Shown here one piece after another: positions 28,957 to 39,071 of a stretch of 64,000 nt of DNA. The notes beneath the pieces are model-generated. The model did not search any database and had not been told where the DNA came from. It saw only the letters and a list, made by a program, of their open reading frames with translations. Origin of the DNA: Paragyromitra xinjiangensis (Eukaryota; Ascomycota; Pezizomycetes; Pezizales; Discinaceae); the NCBI GenBank assembly GCA_038503065.1, contig JBCAMK010000012.1, positions 868,001-932,000 of the forward strand, written 5' to 3'. A program made the position numbers and the translations under genes. The number at the start of each line of letters is the position of its first letter. Position 1 is the stretch's first letter.

Positions 28957-30246
28957 ATGTCGGCAGTACCGAACCCCGCGCCCTCCGATGCCCAAACATC
29001 CGCAACTTGGGATTTCCCAACCCAAGACCGTTTCGCCGAACTGGCTGGCACGGATATCGCTAGGCTTTACCAAGATACCCGCGCCTACATCCATAGGCTT
29101 GAATTACAAATCGAAGCAAGCGACGAAGCCCGTGAACACGCAGAACAAACCCTGGGCACGACCCAAATACAGCTCACCAATGCCAATGCAACCCTCCAAC
29201 AAGCCAACCAAACCACTGACCGCTTACGAAGGGAAAGGGATCAAGCTCGCTTGGGAGCACAAAGAGAATCACGTCCCCACTCCCCAGCACCACCTCCACC
29301 CCCTCCATTGGTAAGTCAACACCGGTCAGAAAAAATGCCCGACCCAGAGAAATTCGATGGGTCTCGCGATAAACTCCCCGGCTTTGTTCTCCAGCTCCGT
29401 TCCAAGCTATCAGTCAACAACGACCGCTTCACCAACGAGAATAATAAGATTCTCTACACCATCAATCATTTGGAAGGGGCTGCTCTTGAACAAGTCCATC
29501 ATACTGTCCTCCCTAATGGGACAACCACTTGGACCAACGCCGCCGAACTCATTACTGCCCTGGAAACCGCCTTTGGCAACCCCGACCCAACCGGAACAGC
29601 GAGGAGGGAACTCCACCAACTGAAACAAGGAAAGAGGGAGTTCTCCGCCTACCTAGCAGACTTCCAACGCATCATGGGACGCCTTCAGTATGGGGAAACC
29701 ACGAAAATGGACGCCTTGGAATATGGGATCTCGGAAGAATTAAAGGAAGCAATGGTTGTTATAGTAGATCCTCCTACCACCTTCAACACCTTCACTTCGC
29801 TCCTCCTTCGGTTAGATAATCGTATCAGGGCCCGCAAGGAGGAGAAGAAAAATACCAACCGAAACAACATGGGACAATTTGTCGCCCCTGCTCCTGCCTC
29901 CTTTACCCCCCATCCTTCCCACACCCCGGGAGGACTGGCCCCCATGGACCTTTCCTTTGGAAGAACCAGCAATATGGATCGCCCTGCACCAGACCAACGG
30001 TTCACCATGATTAACGGACGAAAAAAGCTTTCGGATCTTGAGAAACAGTGGCGTCGGTCCACTGGCAAATGTATGTTTTGCGCGGGTGAAAACCACTCCT
30101 ACGCCAACTGCCCCTCAGCGCCAAAAAAACCCGCGATGAGGGGAGCCCTGGTTAATACGGCTCCCGCAGCGTCTTCCTCGTCGGGATCTGTTGATCCATT
30201 ACCTTCTTTCACGGCTGCAGATATTTCCCAGTCTTTAAACTTGTAA
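28957..30246 (+). CDS. gag: chromovirus Gag (429 aa)
   Basis: This is the capsid and nucleocapsid precursor. The start is ATG at 28957. It contains a coiled-coil-like segment (about residues 45-105), a Pro-rich linker, a retrotransposon Gag capsid core around residues 125-290 (FDGSRDKLPGFVLQLRSK and FGNPDPTGTARRELHQLKQG) and one CCHC knuckle, CMFCAGENHSYANC. The stop TAA at 30244-30246 lies two codons after a slippery heptamer, so a fraction of ribosomes should continue into pol in the -1 frame. Confidence 0.95.
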   Translation: MSAVPNPAPSDAQTSATWDFPTQDRFAELAGTDIARLYQDTRAYIHRLELQIEASDEAREHAEQTLGTTQIQLTNANATLQQANQTTDRLRRERDQARLGAQRESRPHSPAPPPPPPLVSQHRSEKMPDPEKFDGSRDKLPGFVLQLRSKLSVNNDRFTNENNKILYTINHLEGAALEQVHHTVLPNGTTTWTNAAELITALETAFGNPDPTGTARRELHQLKQGKREFSAYLADFQRIMGRLQYGETTKMDALEYGISEELKEAMVVIVDPPTTFNTFTSLLLRLDNRIRARKEEKKNTNRNNMGQFVAPAPASFTPHPSHTPGGLAPMDLSFGRTSNMDRPAPDQRFTMINGRKKLSDLEKQWRRSTGKCMFCAGENHSYANCPSAPKKPAMRGALVNTAPAASSSSGSVDPLPSFTAADISQSLNL

Positions 30247-30279
30247 AACCAGAGTCGCTATGTGACCCTGCTCTGGTTT
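30234..30279 (+). promoter_or_regulatory. -1 ribosomal frameshift signal between gag and pol
   Basis: The heptamer T TTA AAC (30234-30240) is in the correct register of the gag frame (TCT TTA AAC TTG TAA). After a 5-base spacer, AAACCAGAG (30246-30254) pairs perfectly with CTCTGGTTT (30271-30279). Pol is open in the -1 frame through this point. Confidence 0.85.
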
Positions 30280-33200
30280 CTTTTCCTTCTTCTCTGTCTG
30301 TTTTTTCTATTTCGGGATTTTCGGTATCTGATGTGTGCGTGGAGGATAAATTGGATGGGGAACATTTTGTTATCTCTTGTAATCTTTCAAGTAACAATAA
30401 AACCATACAAACTCACGCACTATTGGACACTGGAGCCTCGGGATTTGCATTCATGGATGAAGAATTTGCGCGTCACCATAATTTCCCCCTTATCCCTCTC
30501 AAAGTTCCTCGCCAACTCGAGGTTATTGATGGCAGGCCCATTTCTTCGGGTGCCATCACTCATCTTGTACATTGCGGGCTTTCTATTCAAGATCATCAGG
30601 AAAAAGCCCCCTTCTTTGTGACACAACTTGGTCACTATCCGCTGGTCCTAGGAATCCCTTGGATGAAGCATCATGACGTTTCCCTACAATTCGCAGCCAA
30701 TAAAGTTACTTTTGGATCCGAACACTGCCGCACTCATTGCGCGCCCACCAAAATTCCGGTCACAACTCACGGCATTCAACTCCCAAAAGAACTTAAAATC
30801 CATTTCATCGGAGCTGCAGCTTTTAGCCGGCTAGCTAAGAAACGGACATCCCAGATTTACGCCATTTCCCTGCGTGAAATCAATAAAATCTTAGACAAAC
30901 AAGCCACAAAGGGAGAATGGAAACAACGGATCCCCCTGGAATACCATGAGTTCCTGGACATGTTTGATGAATCCAAAGCCAATGGACTCCCCCCACGCCG
31001 TTCTTATGATCACAAGATACCCCTTCTCGCCGGAAAAGAACCACCCTTCGGGCCTCTCTATGGGATGTCAAGAGAAGAACTCTTGGTATTAAAAGAGTAT
31101 ATTGAAGATAACCTTGGAAAAGGGTTTATTCAAGCCAGCTCGTCACCAGCCGGAGCCCCGGTTCTCTTTGTGAAGAAAGCTGATGGATCCCTCCGGTTGT
31201 GCGTGGATTACCGCGGATTAAACAGTATCACCATTAAAGATCGCTATACTTCCCCCCTCATCCGCGAAACCCTGGACCGCCTGGCCAAAGCTAAATGGTA
31301 TACCAAGTTGGACCTTCGCATGGGTTACAATCAAATACGAATGGGAGAAGGGGAAGAATGGAAAACGGCCTTCCGTACCCGTTATGGCCTCTACGAGTAC
31401 AAAGTTATGCCCTTTGGACTCACCAATGCACCTGGCACCTTCCAACGCTTCGTTAACGACTGCCTCACTGAATACCTGGATATTTTCTGTACTGCCTACC
31501 TCGATGATATCTTAATTTACAGTGATAACCTGGAGGAGCATAAGGAACACGTTAATAAGGTACTTCAAGCTCTGAAACAGCAAGGAATCCTCCTCAAACC
31601 TGAGAAATGTGAATTTCATACCCAATCAACGAAATATTTGGGATTGATCCTCTCCCCAGATGGCATCAGCATGGATGAGGAAAAGCTAAAGGCCGTAAGA
31701 GAGTGGGGTGTACCAAGATCGGTTAAAGATGTCCAGGCTTTCTTGGGATTTGCGAATTTTTATCGACGATTTATATTCGGATTTTCACGGCTTTCCTCCC
31801 CCCTTTCGGCATTAACAAAAAAGGATACTCCGTTCGAATGGTCCCCTAAGGCACAGCGAGCTTTTGATGCATTAAAACTTGCTTTCACTACCGCCCCAAT
31901 CCTCATGCACTTCGATCCCGATAAGAAAATCTTTGTGGAAACCGACGCTTCTGATTATGTATCAGCTGGTATTTTATCTCAATATGACGATAATGGAGTT
32001 TTACACCCGGTAGCCTTCTTTTCAAAGAAACATTCCCCCGCAGAATGCAACTATGAAATATACGACAAGGAACTACTAGCCATTATTCGCACATTCGAGG
32101 AATGGAGACCGGAATTGGAAGGGGCAGCACATCCCATCTCAGTTATTTCCGACCATAAGAATTTGGAATACTTCATGACCACTAAACAATTAAATCGTCG
32201 ACAAGCAAGATGGGCTGAGTACCTTTCACGTTTTAATTTCATTATTACCTATCGACCAGGAAAACAAGGGGGAAAACCGGACGCATTGACAAGGAGATCA
32301 GGAGACCTCCCTGAAGAAGGGGATGAAAGACTTGCACACCAGAGTCAAGTGGTATTAAAAAAGGAAAATCTGGATCCTAAGCTAAGTTTGTTGGCGGGCT
32401 CTTTATCAAACGAACCCGCTGAAATGGACGCCACCTTATTTTTATTATTCAAAGAAGGATATAAAGCTGACCCATTCCTGGAGAAAATCCTTACAGCATT
32501 AGAAAAAGGAGATAGACAATCAAAGGAAATTTCACTGGCCGAATGCACTAACAGTAACGGACTCCTCAAGTACCGCCAATGTTTCTTCGTCCCCGATTTC
32601 GATCCATTACGCCTTGAAATCCTGAAGCAATATCACGATACACCGGCAGCAGGGCACTTAGGACGAGAAAAAACTTTCGAGCTGGTGTCCAGGGATTTCT
32701 ATTGGCCAAAGATGAGGGAATATATCGGCCGCTACATCAGGAATTGCCACGTTTGTCAACGAGCAAAGCCAACAACGCAAGGCACGCAAGGAGTTTTACG
32801 CCCCCTACCTATTCCGAATAGACCTTGGGAAGAGTTATCAATGGATTTTGTGACAGGGTTACCGGAATCGGAAGGCTTTGATGCGATAATGGTTATTGTT
32901 GATCGATTGTCGAAAATGAGACACCTAATCCCTTGCAACACCACTGTGAATGCTCGACAAGTGGCTGATTTGTACCTCCTGAATGTCTGGAAAATCCATG
33001 GCTTACCCTCCCATATCACTTCCGACCGTGGTACACAGTTCACTGCCAAGTTCTGGAAAGAGTTATGCCAACGGCTACAAATTAAGGCCAGGATGTCAAC
33101 CTCCTTCCACCCAGAAACGGACGGACAAACCGAGAGACTCAATGCAGTAATGGAACAGTATCTCCGGTGCTACGTGTCTTATCAGCAAGAAGACTGGGTT

Positions 33201-33899
33201 AAGTGGTTACCAATCGCGGAGTTCGCGGCAAACAATCAAGAATCGGCAAGTACAAAGGTGACACCTTTCTTTGCCAATTACGGTTACCACCCTCGCTTTA
33301 ACACCTTGATAATGCCAACATCCCGGGATCCACAAGCCCGCGACGCCAAGGACTTCGCCCAGCGCATGGAAGAACTTCGAAACTTCCTACGAACACAGAT
33401 CCGGACGGCCCAAGATGTTTATGAAATAAGCACCAACAGGCATCGAATCCCAGCCCCAGCCTATCGAGTCGGAGATCAAGTTTTTGTATTTACCAAAAAC
33501 ATACGCACCTCCCGGGCTTCAAAGAAATTGGACTGGAAATGGATGGGCCCCTACCCGGTTAAAAGAGTCGTGTCACCCTATGCTTATGAGATTGACCTCC
33601 CCTCCTCAGTCAAATACCACTCCGTCTTTCACGTATCTTTGATAAAGCCAACCGCGACAGACCCCTTGCCGGGACAGATAATTCCACCACCACCTCCGGT
33701 ACAAGTCAACGATCATGAGGAATACTATATTGACGAAATCCTGGATTCGAGGATACAATATGGAAACCTGGAATACTTGGTCAAATGGACGGGCTATGCT
33801 CAACCTACCTGGGAGACGGCAAAGGATCATCAAGAAACACAGGCCGTGGAGATTTTTCACCAACGGTATCCCGATAAACTTAATGATATGGTACCTTAG
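30240..33899 (+). CDS. pol: chromovirus Pol: protease, reverse transcriptase, RNase H, integrase, chromodomain
   Basis: Pol is read after a -1 shift at 30240. The first in-frame start-like codon (GTG at 30333) is probably not used. Protease: LLDTGASGFAFM. Reverse transcriptase: KLDLRMGYNQIRM, PFGLTNAPGTFQ and YLDDILIYSD. RNase H: FVETDASDYVSAG and YDKELLAII. Integrase: a zinc site ending CHVCQRAKP, then the DDE core DFVTGLPESEGFD, SDRGTQF and HPETDGQTERLN. The last 60 residues are a chromodomain (YYIDEILDSR, YLVKWTGYAQPTWE), which in this family directs insertion to heterochromatin marks. No stops or missing catalytic residues were seen. Confidence 0.96.
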   Translation, partial: LVKPESLCDPALVSFPSSLSVFSISGFSVSDVCVEDKLDGEHFVISCNLSSNNKTIQTHALLDTGASGFAFMDEEFARHHNFPLIPLKVPRQLEVIDGRPISSGAITHLVHCGLSIQDHQEKAPFFVTQLGHYPLVLGIPWMKHHDVSLQFAANKVTFGSEHCRTHCAPTKIPVTTHGIQLPKELKIHFIGAAAFSRLAKKRTSQIYAISLREINKILDKQATKGEWKQRIPLEYHEFLDMFDESKANGLPPRRSYDHKIPLLAGKEPPFGPLYGMSREELLVLKEYIEDNLGKGFIQASSSPAGAPVLFVKKADGSLRLCVDYRGLNSITIKDRYTSPLIRETLDRLAKAKWYTKLDLRMGYNQIRMGEGEEWKTAFRTRYGLYEYKVMPFGLTNAPGTFQRFVNDCLTEYLDIFCTAYLDDILIYSDNLEEHKEHVNKVLQALKQQGILLKPEKCEFHTQSTKYLGLILSPDGISMDEEKLKAVREWGVPRSVKDVQAFLGFANFYRRFIFGFSRLSSPLSALTKKDTPFEWSPKAQRAFDALKLAFTTAPILMHFDPDKKIFVETDASDYVSAGILSQYDDNGVLHPVAFFSKKHSPAECNYEIYDKELLAIIRTFEEWRPELEGAAHPISVISDHKNLEYFMTTKQLNRRQARWAEYLSRFNFIITYRPGKQGGKPDALTRRSGDLPEEGDERLAHQSQVVLKKENLDPKLSLLAGSLSNEPAEMDATLFLLFKEGYKADPFLEKILTALEKGDRQSKEISLAECTNSNGLLKYRQCFFVPDFDPLRLEILKQYHDTPAAGHLGREKTFELVSRDFYWPKMREYIGRYIRNCHVCQRAKPTTQGTQGVLRPLPIPNRPWEELSMDFVTGLPESEGFDAIMVIVDRLSKMRHLIPCNTTVNARQVADLYLLNVWKIHGLPSHITSDRGTQFTAKFWKELCQRLQIKARMSTSFHPETDGQTERLNAVMEQYLRCYVSYQQEDWVKWLPIAEFAANNQESASTKVTPFFANYGYHPRFNTLIMPTSRDPQARDAKDFAQRMEELRNFLRTQIRTAQDVYEISTNRHRIPAPAYRVGDQVFVFTKNIRTSRASKKLDWKWMGPYPVKRVVSPYAYEIDLPSSVKYHSVFHVSLIKPTATDPLPGQIIPPPPPVQVNDHEEYYIDEILDSRIQYGNLEYLVKWTGYAQPTWETAKDHQETQAVEIFHQRYPDKLNDMVP

Positions 33900-33919
33900 G
33901 TTCGCAGGAGCTCACGCTT

Positions 33920-33934
33920 GAAGGAGGGGGCTAC
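33920..33934 (+). promoter_or_regulatory. polypurine tract of the chromovirus
   Basis: GAAGGAGGGGG, followed by CTAC, directly precedes the 3' LTR at 33935. It is the expected plus-strand primer. Confidence 0.75.
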
Positions 33935-34344
33935 TTTCATGGATAGGGTCAAGTATATGTGCGGTGTTAAGGATTAGTCATTGTATTATTTCATTGTGTT
34001 TCTTTGTGATTCGGTTGGGTTGCTTCGAATGGATGAGTCATGGAAAGGGGAAGATTGGGTATATAAGCGATGGATTTCCGCGGTTGTGATTGTTCTTTTT
34101 CTTTCTTTCCGTAAGCAACGTCTCTTACTTTACTTCTACCGTACTGTTATAGAAATACCATCTCTGTTTCTACCTCAGAAACATCATTGTCGCTGTCGCT
34201 GTCGCACTCCAGAATCACTTCGATTCTTACCTCACGTGAGGCCTGTGGAAAACATTGTATTATCATTGTAGCGAAGCCTCTTTCAAGTAGCACTGCTCAC
34301 CTTTGGGGATACCGAAGGGCTTGACGAAACCTCGCTCCTTGAGA
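33935..34344 (+). repeat. 3' LTR of the chromovirus (410 bp)
   Basis: This matches 28325-28734 with about two differences (G for C in the first dozen bases, A for G about 65 bases in). It is followed by CTAGA, the target duplication, and then the last 17 bp of the older LTR. Confidence 0.9.
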
Positions 34345-34366
34345 CTAGAGGACCACCCCCGTTACA

Positions 34367-34753
34367 GGTAGGAGGGAGCGTACCAGCACTCATCCACGCC
34401 TTGCTGCCCCCTTTACCCTCTCAAGCAACTGATAAAACAAAGGATATAAAACATATAAAGCATCTGGTATGATCATAATAAGAATAGGAAAGCCAGGACC
34501 GCCGACCTTTGGGAGGTCGGTAAACGCTATACATAAACCTTCACAAGCCAGTCAGTAATCAGGTAACCGGGTGGGAGGAAATTTGACCTACCAAAAAAAT
34601 AATCATGCGTATCCATCATATATCAACCAAAGGAAAACAAAAAGAACTTGAAACGGATAAAGAAATTTGCCGGCCTCTAGGAGGCTGAGGGGGGGTTGCC
34701 ACAACTACAAAACTGAAGAAAATAGGAAATTGAGGGCGAAATGGCCGCAGAAG
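34367..34753. other. gene-free stretch between LTR and accessory gene 1
   Basis: I see no convincing gene. It contains a perfect palindrome CCGACCT-N5-AGGTCGG at 34502-34520 and a weaker one near 34670 (GGCCTCTAGGAGGC). These belong to the Plavaka subterminal motif set. Confidence 0.5.
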
Positions 34754-36019
34754 CTAAGCGGTAGCTCCAACATCCTCGTCAGCCCCACCCTTCCCATCCC
34801 CTCCGTCGTTCTCCTCCTCTTTATCCTCCTCCTCCTCCTCCTCCTCCTCCGCCAACTCCTCCTCCTCCTCCGCTTCAGCTGCTGCCTTAACCGCTTCCCT
34901 AGCTGCCCGCCTCTGAGCGGCCGACATATACCTGTTCTCAAACCCTTCCTCATCAGAAAATATGGTGTCTGGCGTTATCTCCTTGTGATGCTCTTTGATT
35001 TACTCCAGGAGCTCATGCTGGCGCAAGATTCGTGCCCGAATCTTCCTTTCGCGAGCTTGGAAGCCCCTATCTGTACGCGGCAGTGGCTTAAACTTCTTCC
35101 GAAGCGGGTGGTCGTCCTCGTCAGAATCCTCGGCAGGGTCCTCGAGAAGAGAGGCGAAATAGCGCTTGGAGATATGTGCCCGCTCGCCAGAGGGCGGCGG
35201 GGTTTGGTGCGATCGCATTCCTTTGGCAGTAACCCGATGAAGAATAACATTCACAACCGGGGGGTTAGCCGTTGTCGACCTCAGCCAGGCCGTCACCTCG
35301 TCATCCTCGCTGAGAATCATCTCATCGTTAGTAGATATCCGAAAGTCTTCAGGTATGGGGACAAGAGCTCCCCAAACTGCACGAGCGCGACGATTCTCAG
35401 CGACATGCTTTGCTGCGTATGTCAAGATATCACGGTGCGTGACCGGCTCTGGGAAGGTCGTCAGCTTCTGGAAGATGGTATTAGCTGGGTCCCAGCCATA
35501 TCCGCTTGTCTGGCGTGGTAGAGGTGCATCGCTGTCGTAGGCACCAATTATGTCAGGATCGACGATGCGGACCTGAATGATGCGGGAAGGTGAAGGTGCA
35601 GCAGCGCCAGCAGCACCAGCGGCGGCGACGGCTCTAGTGAGGCCGGCAGCAGGCCCGTCAAAGTCACCATTATCTGCCATCTGCTTATCCGCTGCTGCTC
35701 TGGCAGCGTTCTTCTTCTTGATAGCGTCAAGGCAAAGGCATTTGATAGCCTTCTGAATGACTGCGGTATTCTCCTTTGGCCCTGCTCCTTCGTAGGCTTC
35801 CTTGAAGCGGCTCAGGTATTTGTGGCTGACTGCGTGCTCCTCACAAGCAGTCCAGGCAGCCTTCCCAGGGGTGTCGACGCCTGTGATACCGTGCTGAATA
35901 GCGTAGGAAACAATATCATCACGAACGATCAAATAGGCTTGATTGTTGGTTGCGCTGAAGTCCAACACTATTTTGAGATCTGCTGCAGTCATTTCAGTCG
36001 CTCTGGCGCGAGGCGGCAT
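34754..36019 (-). pseudogene. Plavaka-linked accessory gene 1 (acidic-tail protein), one nonsense codon
   Basis: The function is unknown. The ATG is at 36019, divergent from the transposase. An N-terminal helical region includes WTACEEHAVSHKYLSRF and AVIQKAIKCLCLDAIKKKN. An Ala/Gly linker (AAAGAAGAAAP) follows, then a second domain (THRDILTYAAKH..., DDEVTAWL, NVILH, TPPP), a Lys/Arg-rich stretch and a Glu-rich tail. TAA at 35000-35002 cuts the frame at codon 340, but the same frame runs on for 81 codons with the acidic tail to TAG at 34754. TAA probably arose from CAA. Its homologue at 54312-55729 has three exons and the same order. I recognise no named domain. Confidence 0.75.
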
Positions 36020-36731
36020 CTTGGTAGGGGTGCTTGCCGGCTTGGGGGAGGTCGGTTGGGTTGATGATTGCCGGGGTGATCGATATACTGGAGTTTTTTG
36101 TCGCGGTGGGGGTTAAGCTTGGAGATATTCGTCGTAAGGATGGATCTGTTTGCGACGGCTTGCGAGAGGTCGGTACACTGTTTGGTGGGGTTGTTTGATT
36201 GTTTAGATTGGGCGGGGGGGTTTTGTTTGCTCTGCTTGGTTCTGACTCGGTTGGAGGCACCATATCTGCCATTTTATAGCCTTTGCTGGCTATTCAAGCT
36301 GGAAGGCAAGATTGCGAGAGCAGCAACTTGAAACGTTGAGCTGAATAGCAGCTGCAGCTTGAAACGCTGCGTTGAAGGAGGCTGCGAGGGAGGAGGTGGT
36401 GGTGTGAATAGTGTGAGGAGGTGGAGGTTGGAGGTTGGAAGGTGAGGGGGTGGAGGGTTGACGTAAGAGTTAGCAAATCCGAAACTCTTAAAGGACTCAG
36501 GGTTAGGGTTGTACAGCACTAGCGCTATTTCAATATGCACAAAAGTTGTGAAAGGAACCTGCCGACCTCCTGTAGGCCGGTGGAGGATCCACACGCCAGA
36601 AAATCTCAGGATTTAGAGCAACTTTTTTTTTGAGGATCCTGCTGCTGTTGAGCTGCAATTGAGCTGGTCGTCAAGCTTCAAAGACAGGCTGCGTCGGCTG
36701 CAAAGGTCCGAGCTGTTGCGTTGCGGCTCTT
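36020..36731. other. divergent intergenic region of Plavaka 1
   Basis: About 700 bp separate the accessory gene from the transposase. It should hold both promoters. I see a palindrome CCGACCT-N5-AGGCCGG (one mismatch, 36562-36580), half-sites AGGTCGGT near 36047 and 36166, and a T9 tract at 36624. A minus-strand open frame at 35994-36272 overlaps the accessory start out of frame and is probably not coding. Confidence 0.45.
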
Positions 36732-37649
36732 ATGCTGAATCAGGCGCCATATCAACCCCCGACGTCAGCTCAACCCCTGATCTCAACCCCCGAAGACATG
36801 GCTGGGAGTGCTATGAGCTCTTCTCCGGCTCTTCAGAGGTCGTCAATGCCGGACCATCAGTCCCCTATTATTCCACAACACCTCGCTACCCCTTTTACTA
36901 CCAAACCTCCAAACATGCCAGACCGCTGCCCCTTCTGTCAATATTCCTACGACTACAGCTCAGCTTTGATAACCCATATCTTGACCAAGCACCCTGAGCA
37001 AGCAGAAGTTTATCTTGACGATCCACTGACGGACCAAGAAGAGCTGGCAGAGGACTACCTCGATAGAAGGAGTGATAGATCATCAATTTACGATTCGGAC
37101 AATAATTCAGATGAAGAACCAGCTACAGCCTCTGATGCTGAAGACAACGATAATGGTGCAGCCGAAGTCCCCAGCATCAGTCAAAGCTTCTTACCGGATG
37201 CAGGGAGGCCGGCAGGAAGCATGCCAGGCTTCCTAGAAGCTCAGGAAAGCTTGCTCCAATTCCCTTTATTCCCCTTCCACACTGCTTATGACTTCCATTT
37301 AGCCAAATGGTTTATTGATACCAAAACGACGAAGACAGGTATCGAGGAATACTTCAAGAAAGGTCTTTACCTTGGTGCCGGCTCCTATCGGTCCGCCTAC
37401 ACCCTCTACAAGTTGATTGAGAACCTGCCGACGACCTTAGGAGAGCCAAGCTGGACCTTCATCAAGGAGGAGATTGATAGGGAGCCTTTTGTATTCTGTC
37501 ATCGCGATCCTATCGTTTGTATACGATATTTGCTAGCCCAAACAGCATATTCAGGGGAAATGGTCTACGCTCTGGTGAAGGAATTCAACCCTGCCGGTGA
37601 AAGAATGTATTCAGAAATGCATACAGCTGATTGGTGGTGGAATCTCCAG

Positions 37650-37699
37650 GTTAGCTCCCGACCTCACAGGAGCCGTCAGAGTTTGCTAATCAGTTGTAG
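37650..37699 (+). other. 50 bp spliceosomal intron in transposase 1
   Basis: GTTAGC...TTGTAG. Removing it joins HTADWWWNLQ to ETLPAGSTLIPI, which matches the uninterrupted HTADWWWDIQ...LPPGATVVPV of transposase 2. It is a phase 0 intron. Without splicing the frame stops at 37725. Confidence 0.88.
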
Positions 37700-39071
37700 G
37701 AAACCCTCCCCGCTGGCTCCACATTGATTCCAATTCTTTGCTCGTTGGATCAAACACATCTTACCAACTTCTCAGGCGATAAAAAGGCTTGGCCCATCTA
37801 TTTGACGATAGGCAATATCAAATCCACACTTCGAAACAAACCTTCCGCAATGGCATCGTTACTGTTGGCACTGCTTCCCGTCCCGCCAAAGGTCGGCAAG
37901 TTGAAGGTCAAGGCTGCTGAAGCACAAAGGTCAAGAAATCACGCGGTCCTAGATCTTGCCATGGAAAGGACTATGTCAACCCTCCATGAGCTGGCAACAA
38001 GCGGTGTTCAGCTTCCATGTGCTGATGGTCAGCTGCGATTCTGCTTTCCAGTAGTCTGCGGCTGGTTGGCAGACCATTTAGAGCACGTCACCCTCCAACA
38101 CCTAAAGAATAATGCTTGCCCCGTCTGCGAAATTGACGCCTCTAGTCTAGGTCAGCTTTGTACGCAGCCCTTTCCAGTACGCAATCACGATTACTACAAG
38201 GCTCGAGTAAAACGCTACCAAGAGACAGGCTCGATCGGGGATCTAGACTGGCTGCAGCAGAGGGGTATAAAAGCACTCATGAACAGCTTTTGGCGGCTTC
38301 CCAGAGTCCGGCCAGAAGCTCTATGGAAGCCTGACCTTTTACATACAGTCTATTTAGGTCTTTTGAAGCATATGATGGAATGGATCCAAGGCTTCCTTGG
38401 CAAATACAACCGACTCGACCAATTCGACAAAGTATGGAAGTCCATTCCTCCCTATACGGGCATCACAGTTCCCAAAAGGGCCTATCGAGAGGTGACTCAG
38501 TGGCAGGGCAAAGAGATGCGGAACCTTGGTCGATTCCTCCTAGTAGCAGTGACAGTTGCTCTGCGGAAGCCGACGACCTCTGAAAGGCCGGCATTCAAGA
38601 GAGCTCTGGACTGTATCCAAGCCTTGATCGATTTCCACCTAATGGCTCAATATCGCAGCCACACCGAACAGACTATTGACTATATGGAAGGCTATTTGAA
38701 GGACTTCCACGAGCATAAGGATATCTTCCTCGAATTCCGCAAATCAAAGGCGACGAATGCGAAAGCAAAGAGAGCCAACAAAGCCATGCGGCAAGCTCAG
38801 GAGGAACTGTTGACGGCCTCTCAGGGTACGGCAAAGAGGCGAAAGGTGGTGGTAGAAGATAGATTGAAGAGGTCAGAGCAGCGCCAGGATATCTACCGCT
38901 AAGAATCTCACTTCAACTTCATTAAGATGCATCTATTGAGCCACTTCAGCGCACATGTCAGGCAGTTCGGTAATATTGTTGCCTACTCCACAGAGGTCGG
39001 CGAAGCCTCACATCGAGAACAGATCAAAGTCGGTTATCGCGCCTCGAATAAGATCAATGCAACAAAGCAGA

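Larger units (their letters stand above)
28325..34344 (+). mobile_element. complete Ty3/Gypsy chromovirus (Tf1/sushi type), 6020 bp
   Basis: The element has two 410 bp LTRs, a primer site, gag, pol with a terminal chromodomain, a polypurine tract and a 5 bp target duplication CTAGA (28320-28324 and 34345-34349). I find only about two mismatches between the LTRs, both near the start, so insertion is recent. All reading frames are open. Plausibly still active. Confidence 0.95.
27609..34366 (+). mobile_element. 3' LTR of the old Gypsy element, split by a younger Gypsy
   Basis: The LTR begins TGTAACGG directly after a purine tract and ends CCGTTACA at 34366, a matching inverted pair. It is interrupted at 28320-28324 / 34345-34349 (CTAGA duplicated) by the chromovirus at 28325-34344. 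The two pieces sum to about 730 bp. It is related to the decayed LTR at 5031-5725. Confidence 0.8.

Noticed and set aside
36294..36594. Pro/Ser/His-rich minus-strand frames upstream of accessory gene 1.
   Set aside because: Low-complexity composition, not matched in Plavaka 2, and no link by a convincing splice site.
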